The notes beneath the pieces are model-generated. The model did no database searches and was not told the origin of the DNA. It saw nothing but the letters and a program-made list of their open reading frames with translations. Of a DNA stretch of 12,768 bases, positions 6,069 through 10,786 are shown piece after piece. Within the stretch, counting starts at the first letter, position 1. Each line of letters starts with the position of its first letter. Made by a program: the position numbers and the translations under genes. This stretch comes from Oscillospiraceae bacterium (lineage in GTDB: Bacteria; Bacillota; Clostridia; Oscillospirales; Acutalibacteraceae): contig DXWE01000036.1 in NCBI GenBank assembly GCA_019417045.1, positions 1 to 12,768 on the forward strand. Direction: 5' to 3'.

Positions 6069-7091
6069 ATGGACGAATGGAAACGACAGGAGAGCGCCCC
6101 CGTGCCCAAAGAGGGCACCCCCTTTGAGCAGACAGAGGACAACACGATTGCCGGCCCGGCGGCCGGGGAACCCAGGGCGGTCCGGCTCCTGCACCGGCTG
6201 GGGAGGCGGCGTGCGTCCGTCCCTGTGGACTCCCCCGTGGACTCCTCCGCGGACTCCCCCGTGGACTCTCCCGTGGACTCCCTTGTGGACTCCCCCGCAC
6301 CGGCGGACGTTCCTGCCGGAGAAGCCGGGGCGGCCGATGAGGATCTTCCCGTGCAGCCGGCAGAGCGCTCCTCCCGGACGGATCCGCACGGGTACCGGCG
6401 CGGGGCACACGCCTACGCCGCGCCGCTCGGCTGCATTCTGCTCGTGCTCGCGCTGGCGGGCGTGGTGTTTTTGAGTATCCTCGGGGTGCGCGTCTTTCAG
6501 TATTTCACCGACGACACCGCCCTGCGCGCGGAGCTGTTCGATTTTCTCGAGCCGGTCGTGCAGTACCAGCCCGCCGCGTTCACGGATGTCAACGACACCG
6601 ACCAGAACGCGCTGCTGATGGCGGCGATCTATCGGATCACCGAGGCGGAGCGGATCCGGCAGTTACAGCAAAAGACATACGACAACAGCTATCCGCTCGA
6701 CGAGCTCGGGCGCATCATCGTCCCGGTGGCCGAGGTGGAGGCGTCCTATGCCTACCTCTTCGGGCCGGACGCGGTGCCGCGGCACCGCACGATGGGCGGG
6801 GAGCCCGGCATGAGCATGACATTTGAATACGACGCGGCCGCCGGGTGCTATTATGTGCCGATGTACAGCTCCACCTCCATGTATGAAGGGGTGCTGGACA
6901 CCTTAAAAAAGAAGGGCAACACCGCGCAGGTGCGCATCGGCTATGTGCCGACCGCCAGCATTGCCATCGACAACAAGGGCAATCCCGTGCCGGCCACTCC
7001 CGAGCAGGCGGAGTATTTCCAGACCTTCACCGTGCAGCAGACCGAGTCCGGCTGGATGATCGTCTCGGCCTCCGACCGGGAGGCGCCGTGA
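6069..7091 (+). CDS. Hypothetical single-pass membrane protein with a VDSP-repeat cytoplasmic tail
   Basis: I do not recognise this 340-residue protein. Residues 1 to about 115 are hydrophilic, Pro/Glu/Asp-rich and probably disordered; residues 53-76 are six four-residue repeats of the VDSP type. One strong membrane helix (about 117-141, LGCILLVLALAGVVFLSIL) follows a basic stretch. By the positive-inside rule the N-terminus is cytoplasmic and the last roughly 195 residues are outside. That outer part looks folded: an N-terminal helix (ELFDFLEPVVQY), an IIVPVAEVEASY block (216-227), aromatic-rich strands, and a GYVPTASIAI segment (291-300). No known catalytic motif is visible. It lies 63 bases after proA with no terminator between them, so it is probably the third gene of the proBA unit. 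ATG 6039 (350 residues) is an alternative start; I prefer 6069, with GGAAAGG 13 bases upstream, but spacing is long and the choice is unsure. Confidence 0.8.
   Translation: MDEWKRQESAPVPKEGTPFEQTEDNTIAGPAAGEPRAVRLLHRLGRRRASVPVDSPVDSSADSPVDSPVDSLVDSPAPADVPAGEAGAADEDLPVQPAERSSRTDPHGYRRGAHAYAAPLGCILLVLALAGVVFLSILGVRVFQYFTDDTALRAELFDFLEPVVQYQPAAFTDVNDTDQNALLMAAIYRITEAERIRQLQQKTYDNSYPLDELGRIIVPVAEVEASYAYLFGPDAVPRHRTMGGEPGMSMTFEYDAAAGCYYVPMYSSTSMYEGVLDTLKKKGNTAQVRIGYVPTASIAIDNKGNPVPATPEQAEYFQTFTVQQTESGWMIVSASDREAP
6225..6296 (+). repeat. 12-bp tandem repeat, six units, inside the membrane-protein gene
   Basis: Six head-to-tail copies of GTGGACTCCCCC, units starting at 6225, 6237, 6249, 6261, 6273 and 6285. 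Two copies are exact and the others differ by one or two bases. Each unit encodes four residues: VDSP, VDSS, ADSP, VDSP, VDSL, VDSP. The unit is a multiple of three, so gain or loss of copies keeps the frame. Confidence 0.95.
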
Positions 7092-7106
7092 TCCCGCATC
7101 TCCTCG

Positions 7107-7137
7107 CAGGCGTCCGATTGGCGGACGCCTGTTTTTT
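7107..7137 (+). terminator. Rho-independent terminator of the proBA/membrane-protein unit
   Basis: A perfect 10-bp GC-rich stem (7107-7116 with 7122-7131), a five-base loop, then six T (7132-7137). It starts 16 bases after the stop codon and separates the unit from the deacetylase gene. Confidence 0.95.
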
Positions 7138-7183
7138 ATCGCAAAAGAGGGCGTGTCCCCGGTACTGACCGGTGTAAAGGGCT

Positions 7184-7192
7184 CATATAGTG
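7184..7192 (+). promoter_or_regulatory. Candidate -10 element upstream of the deacetylase gene
   Basis: CATATAGTG, with the start codon 43 bases downstream. It is the same 9-mer found before the D,D-carboxypeptidase gene. A sigma-A reading (TATAGT, 7186-7191) has only a poor -35, CTGACC, 15 bases upstream. A sporulation sigma-E -10 is a better textual fit but also lacks a clear -35. A 5-bp inverted repeat (7189-7193 with 7201-7205) overlaps it. Confidence 0.35.
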
Positions 7193-7234
7193 TAGAAAAG
7201 ACACTCTAATTTCGCCGAAAGGACGGTCTTTTCG

Positions 7235-8104
7235 ATGAAAGTGAAGCACTATATGATATGGACCAAAAAGCAGGTCGCCGCCGTTCTCGGGATCCTGCTG
7301 TCCGCCGCCGCGCTGCTCACCCTGCTCGCGGTCGCGCTGCCGAATGCCTTTGCGGTCGCCACCGCGACGACCGAGCGCAAAATCCCCATCTACTGCACCG
7401 ACCGCGGGGAAAAGGTGGTCTCCCTCACCTTCGACGCCGCCTGGGGGGACGAGGATACGCCGCAGCTGATCGATATCTTTCAAAAGTACGGGATCCACGT
7501 CACCTTCTTTGTGGTCGGGGAGTGGGCCGACCGCTGTCCCGACTCGGTCAAAGCACTGAAAGAGGCCGGACACGAGGTGATGAACCACTCCAACACCCAT
7601 CCCCACATGCCGCAGCTCAGCCGGGACGGGATGGTGCAGGAGATCCAGGCGGCCAATGAGAAGATCGCCGCATTGACCGGGGAGACGCCGGTCCTGTTCC
7701 GGGCGCCGTACGGCGACTACAACAACGCGCTGATCGAGACGCTCGATTCCCTCGGGATGTACTGTATCCAGTGGGATGTGGACAGCCTCGACTGGAAGGA
7801 TCCGCCGGTGGAGGATATTGTCAGCCGGGTGACTAGCCGGGTGCAGTCGGGCAGCATCGTGCTGTTCCACAACGCCGCCAAAAACACGCCCGAGGCGCTG
7901 CCCGCCATCATTGAGAAGCTGCAGGCGGACGGGTATACCTTCCTGAAGGCCTCCGAGATGATCTACCGGGAGGACTATACCATCAATCACGAGGGCCGGC
8001 AGATCGCCAATACCCCCGCCACCACGGCGAGCACCGCGCCCTCCGCCGCGCCGGACACCACGGCCGCGCCCGCGCCCGATCCCGCGGCAGTGCCGGAGAA
8101 CTGA
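7235..8104 (+). CDS. Polysaccharide deacetylase, PdaB-like (NodB/CE4 family)
   Basis: A 289-residue membrane-anchored or secreted CE4-family enzyme, predicted to remove acetyl groups from peptidoglycan or a related glycan outside the cell. Residues about 13-40 form a signal or anchor helix. Catalytic motifs are visible: TFDAAWGDED (65-74) with D67, the metal-binding HSNTH (118-122), RAPYGDYN (156-163), WDVDSLDWKD (180-189) and LFHNAAKNTP (210-219) with H212. The common TFDDG is replaced by TFDAAWG, as is typical of the PdaB/YbaN branch linked to sporulation, so the second Asp of motif 1 is missing and activity may be altered. The C-terminal 30 residues are an Ala/Pro/Thr tail. AAAGGA (7218-7223) precedes ATG 7235 by 11 bases. 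It stands alone between a terminator and a hairpin. Confidence 0.92.
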   Translation: MKVKHYMIWTKKQVAAVLGILLSAAALLTLLAVALPNAFAVATATTERKIPIYCTDRGEKVVSLTFDAAWGDEDTPQLIDIFQKYGIHVTFFVVGEWADRCPDSVKALKEAGHEVMNHSNTHPHMPQLSRDGMVQEIQAANEKIAALTGETPVLFRAPYGDYNNALIETLDSLGMYCIQWDVDSLDWKDPPVEDIVSRVTSRVQSGSIVLFHNAAKNTPEALPAIIEKLQADGYTFLKASEMIYREDYTINHEGRQIANTPATTASTAPSAAPDTTAAPAPDPAAVPEN

Positions 8105-8120
8105 ATACAAGCCATCCTCT

Positions 8121-8155
8121 CAAGAGGCCCGGGAAGAACTTTCCCGGGCCTCTTG
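8121..8155. terminator. Strong hairpin between convergent genes
   Basis: A perfect 15-bp stem (8121-8135 with 8141-8155) and a five-base loop, lying 17 bases after the deacetylase stop and 38 bases after the end of the minus-strand DUF4234-type gene. Neither strand has a real U-run, so it may act as a bidirectional mRNA end-protector or a weak terminator. Confidence 0.7.
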
Positions 8156-8192
8156 GGGTATTCTTCAACTGTCGGGCAATCGGGACCACCGC

Positions 8193-8879
8193 TCACATGT
8201 ATCCCTGCCTGTCCGCCGGCGGCAGCTGCATCACGCCGACCAGGGAATTGAGGGTGTTCTGCACCAGCGCATAGGACACGATCCCCAGCCCAAACAGCCA
8301 GAGCACCAGACAGATCGTGCCGATATTCTGCACCGTAACCCCTCTCGCCGCCGCGCCCCGGGCGATCTTTTCACCGCGGGTGTACATCCAGTACAGCCCG
8401 TAAAACGGCACAAACGTCAGACAGAGGAACTCACCCACACAGGTTTCCGGCTCCCCATTCAGCCGCCGGATGCTCTTGCACAGCGAATACGCCCAGAACA
8501 GCTGGTAGATCCCGCAGGTGATGAGCGACAGCAGGATACACGCCGCGATGCTTTTGACCGGCCAGCCGCTGCTGCCGGTTTCCCGCTCTGTCACCGGCAC
8601 CGCCTCCAGCGACAGGATCACCCGCACAAAGGCGAAATAGCAACACAGCCGGTAGAGCGCGTACAGGAGCGACTGCAACGTAAACAGGGAGACCTCCACC
8701 GGCGCGCAGAGCGGGAATATCACGTAAATGGCCACGCACCACAGGCCGCAGAAGGCCAGGATGATCCCACATGCCGCCCCCTTCTTCAGGACGCCACAGA
8801 CAGCCAGGCAAAACACAATCTCCGGCAGGACGATCAGAAGCAGATTCACTATATTCTGCACTTTGTAAAACGGCCCCAT
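8193..8879 (-). CDS. Multi-pass membrane protein with DUF4234-like domain
   Basis: A 228-residue integral membrane protein of unknown function. I see about five to six hydrophobic segments: near residues 10-30, 36-58, 66-90, 108-132, 150-166 and 183-206. Residues about 108-180 resemble the DUF4234 family: a helix ending in LITCGIYQLFWAYSLCKSI (118-136), a short loop, then VPFYGLYWMYTRGEKIA (157-173). This assignment rests on pattern memory. Cysteines are frequent throughout the hydrophobic parts. The start ATG 8879 lies 18 bases after the stop of the broken small membrane gene, with GGAG about 5 bases upstream, so the two were probably one operon. No catalytic motif is seen. Confidence 0.8.
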   Translation of the reverse strand: MGPFYKVQNIVNLLLIVLPEIVFCLAVCGVLKKGAACGIILAFCGLWCVAIYVIFPLCAPVEVSLFTLQSLLYALYRLCCYFAFVRVILSLEAVPVTERETGSSGWPVKSIAACILLSLITCGIYQLFWAYSLCKSIRRLNGEPETCVGEFLCLTFVPFYGLYWMYTRGEKIARGAAARGVTVQNIGTICLVLWLFGLGIVSYALVQNTLNSLVGVMQLPPADRQGYM

Positions 8880-8897
8880 CGATCTCCAGAGCCAGAG

Positions 8898-9190
8898 TCA
8901 GTCCTCTCCGATCTGCAATTCCAGCGCCGCACTGACCTCCCAGAGGATCAGAAGCACCGTGGGAATCAGCAGCAGCCACACGTTCTCCCGGGGCCTTTCC
9001 ACACGAGGACGGCAAACGCCACGCACAGGAGCGCCGGAAGCAGATAATAGACCACATAGCCAAACGGCATATACTCCACATACTCCAGCAACCCGGCCTG
9101 ACCGGCAATGTACCCGCCGGCTGCCACCACCATCAGGACAATGGCCGCGAACCGGCCCGTCATACTCAATTGCAATCTGTACCTCTCCAT
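8898..9190 (-). pseudogene. Small three-helix membrane protein gene interrupted by a -1 frameshift
   Basis: From ATG 9190 the frame reads MERYRLQLSMTGRF and encodes two membrane helices (residues about 10-32 and 43-65), then after VWKGP it enters GRTCGCC and stops at 8966-8968 (74 residues). In the -1 frame the sequence continues without a stop as ENVWLLLIPTVLLILWEVS, an obvious third helix, to a stop at 8898-8900. The switch point is the CCCCGGG run at about 8987-8993; one missing G there would explain it. The joined product would be about 97 residues. It could be a real mutation, a homopolymer sequencing error, or less likely programmed slippage; no classical X-XXY-YYZ slippery heptamer is present. 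It precedes the DUF4234-like gene by 18 bases. The protein itself is not recognised. Confidence 0.75.
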
Positions 9191-9194
9191 ACGG

Positions 9195-9204
9195 CTCCCT
9201 CCCT
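9195..9204 (-). promoter_or_regulatory. Ribosome binding site of the small membrane-protein gene
   Basis: AGGGAGGGAG on the minus strand, just before ATG 9190. It selects 9190 over the in-frame ATG at 9235, which lies within the predicted promoter. Confidence 0.75.
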
Positions 9205-9218
9205 GTATTTTTAAACAC

Positions 9219-9247
9219 ATATTACCACAATACATTAAATTTTACAA
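9219..9247 (-). promoter_or_regulatory. Candidate promoter of the membrane-protein pair
   Basis: On the minus strand, TTGTAA (9242-9247), a 17-base spacer, then TAATAT (9219-9224) with a TG one base ahead. Both boxes are 4 of 6 to consensus, and the surroundings are AT-rich. The -35 overlaps that of a plus-strand promoter. Confidence 0.45.
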
Positions 9248-9269
9248 CAAAAAATTAAATTTTTATAAT
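9241..9269 (+). promoter_or_regulatory. Distal sigma-A-like promoter of the CarD-family gene
   Basis: TTTACA (9241-9246), a 17-base spacer and TATAAT (9264-9269): 11 of 12 consensus positions, the best promoter match in the window. A transcript starting near 9276 would carry a leader of about 150 bases to the CarD start. Confidence 0.7.
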
Positions 9270-9331
9270 ATATGGGGTCTTTTGCCCGGGCTTCTCCTCT
9301 TGAAATCCGGTGATTTTTATACACATTGCCC

Positions 9332-9361
9332 ATGACATTTTTCCTAAAAAAGTGCTATACT
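9332..9361 (+). promoter_or_regulatory. Proximal sigma-A-like promoter of the CarD-family gene
   Basis: ATGACA (9332-9337), an 18-base spacer and TATACT (9356-9361) with a TGC extended -10. The predicted start near 9368 falls inside an inverted repeat. Confidence 0.7.
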
Positions 9362-9364
9362 GAA

Positions 9365-9381
9365 GTTCTACTGTATAGAAC
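9365..9381 (+). promoter_or_regulatory. Operator-like inverted repeat at the proximal carD promoter start
   Basis: GTTCTA-CTGTA-TAGAAC: 6-bp arms (9365-9370 and 9376-9381) with a five-base centre, directly over the predicted transcription start. It could bind a dimeric repressor or form a 5' end hairpin in the mRNA. The binding protein is unknown. Confidence 0.4.
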
Positions 9382-9426
9382 GGCAGAGCTGGTTTTTCTG
9401 TCCATGAGGGAAGGGTTCGGTAGCAT

Positions 9427-9939
9427 ATGTTTCAAATCAACGACACAGTGATGTACGGCCACTCCGGCGTGTGCCGGATTGTGGATATCCGCCGGGAGAA
9501 TTTCAGTGGGAAGGATGTGCTCTATTATGTCTTAAAGCCCGTTGGAAACGAGGCGTCCACCATCTATTGCCCGGTGGACAGCGACAAAATCCACATCCGC
9601 CGGCTGCTCTCGATTGAGGAGATCCACGCGTTGGTCCGGGCCCTTCCGGAGAGCGGGATCGACTGGATCGACAACGATCAGCAGCGCCGGGAGCAGTATA
9701 CGCAGATCCTGCGGGACGGGGATTGCCTGCAGCTCATGCGGCTGATCCGCACGCTGTTCTTACACCGGCAGCAGCTTCTGAAAGCCGGCAGGAAGTTCCA
9801 TCAGGCCGACGAAAAGCTCCTGAAAGAGGCGGAAAAAGTGCTCCACGGTGAATTTGCCCATGTGCTGCAAATCGCTCCGGAAGAGGTGGCCGCGTTCATC
9901 ATGGGGGAATTGGGGGCGGAGGAACGGACCGCAGAATAG
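9427..9939 (+). CDS. CarD/CdnL-family transcription regulator
   Basis: A 170-residue cytoplasmic protein. Residues 1 to about 60 are the RNA-polymerase-interacting Tudor-like domain of CarD/CdnL/TRCF proteins (MFQINDTVMYGHSGVCRI at 1-18, YYVLKPV at 33-39, then PVDSDKIHIRRL). Residues about 61-160 are predicted mostly helical, as in the DNA-contacting C-terminal domain of CarD. Family members bind the RNA polymerase beta subunit and steady open promoter complexes, in several bacteria at rRNA promoters. Length and domain order match clostridial members. The leader has GAGGGAAGGG ending 11 bases before ATG 9427. It is a single-gene unit with two candidate promoters and a strong hairpin after the stop. 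Which promoters it controls cannot be told from here. Confidence 0.92.
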   Translation: MFQINDTVMYGHSGVCRIVDIRRENFSGKDVLYYVLKPVGNEASTIYCPVDSDKIHIRRLLSIEEIHALVRALPESGIDWIDNDQQRREQYTQILRDGDCLQLMRLIRTLFLHRQQLLKAGRKFHQADEKLLKEAEKVLHGEFAHVLQIAPEEVAAFIMGELGAEERTAE

Positions 9940-9955
9940 CAGACAATATTGCAAT

Positions 9956-9986
9956 CGGGGGACTGGCTAGTATAGCCAGTCCCCCG
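9956..9986. terminator. Hairpin terminator between carD-family and acetyltransferase genes
   Basis: A perfect 14-bp stem (9956-9969 with 9973-9986) and a three-base loop, 16 bases after the CarD-family stop. A pyrimidine-rich tail (GTCTCTCTGT) follows on the plus strand; the minus strand has no U-run. It probably serves both convergent units. Confidence 0.75.
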
Positions 9987-10021
9987 GTCTCTCTGTATCA
10001 GAATCGCCAGAACCTCTCCCG

Positions 10022-10786
10022 CTACGCCGTCTCTTCCGCGCGTTTGGCGGTCAGCTCCACCCAGGCGGGACGAAACCCGCTGCGCAGGGCATTGCGCACC
10101 GAGGGGATGTTCGACCACGCGGCGCAGTAAAACGGGACCTTCCCGTGCTGAAGGATCGCCAGCGCCAGACGGCTGGTCAGGGCGCTCGCGATCCCCCGCT
10201 TCCGATAAGCGGGCAGCACGTCGATCCCGATCTGCCACATGCTCTCGCAGTCGGCGGACGCGCCCGCCAGTCCGACCAGCTCCCCGCCGTCAAACGCGCC
10301 CATCCCCATCACGTCGAGCTGCCGGCGCGCCTCGCACAGCGCATTGCTCCACTGCGGCGTATACAATGCCTCAAAGTCCGCAGGAGACAGCCGACGGATC
10401 TCATAGCCGCAGGAACGCGCTGTCAGCCGGCCCGATTCCGGCAGGAAGTATTCCGCCATGTGCCGCACTTGCAGGCCAAGCGGCCGCAGCAGCCCGTCCA
10501 GCGTGTGCAGTGCGGGCGTCTCAAAGCAGTGCGCCGCCGGGCGGCTGTGGAGATAGTCCCGTACCGCGTCGAGGAGCTCCGGGCGCACCGACGCGACGAC
10601 ATTGCTCCCATAGGACACGAGGTCGCAGTCGAACGGCAGTTGCAGGTATTTCCGCGCCCGCTCGTCCGCCCGCGAGACCACCGTCACGTTCTCCTCCCGC
10701 AGGAAATCCCGCCAGTCGCAGTGGGAATCGATCGCGGACTGCCGCAGTGCGGCCTGCAAGATCTCGCTTTCCGTCGTCCTCCTCAC
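10022..10786 (-). CDS. GNAT-family N-acetyltransferase
   Basis: A 254-residue protein whose second half (about 127-246) is a GCN5-related acetyltransferase fold, predicted to move the acetyl group of acetyl-CoA to an unknown amine. The key acetyl-CoA loop is YRKRGIASAL (194-203), preceded by the beta-4 strand WQIGIDVLP (184-192) and followed by AAWSNIPSVRNALRSGF (222-238), the usual GNAT tail. The first roughly 120 residues show no motif I know; they may be a second degenerate GNAT-like lobe. The start is GTG 10784-10786, overlapping the TGA of polA by 4 bases, so translation is probably coupled to polA. GTG is the first codon after that stop and no better start is close. The substrate cannot be inferred; the polA link may only reflect compact gene order. 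Confidence 0.85.
   Translation of the reverse strand: MRRTTESEILQAALRQSAIDSHCDWRDFLREENVTVVSRADERARKYLQLPFDCDLVSYGSNVVASVRPELLDAVRDYLHSRPAAHCFETPALHTLDGLLRPLGLQVRHMAEYFLPESGRLTARSCGYEIRRLSPADFEALYTPQWSNALCEARRQLDVMGMGAFDGGELVGLAGASADCESMWQIGIDVLPAYRKRGIASALTSRLALAILQHGKVPFYCAAWSNIPSVRNALRSGFRPAWVELTAKRAEETA

Noticed and set aside
6225..6296. A possible CRISPR-like array because of the regular repeats.
   Set aside because: The units are 12 bp, directly adjacent without spacers, and in frame within a coding region: a coding minisatellite.
4230..6410. A 726-codon open frame on the minus strand opposite proB and proA.
   Set aside because: It is a shadow of GC-rich codon bias. proB and proA are unmistakable on the other strand, and the antisense product is Arg/His/Gly-rich with no family motif.
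8985..8995. Programmed -1 ribosomal frameshift in the small membrane gene.
   Set aside because: CCCCGGG is not a classical X-XXY-YYZ slippery heptamer, and I see no clear downstream pseudoknot; a simple indel is more likely.
8431..9108. A 225-codon minus-strand frame spanning the small membrane gene and the DUF4234-like gene.
   Set aside because: It is a different frame through both. Its product lacks membrane segments and matches neither gene, whereas the chosen frames give clean hydrophobic helices and ribosome binding sites.
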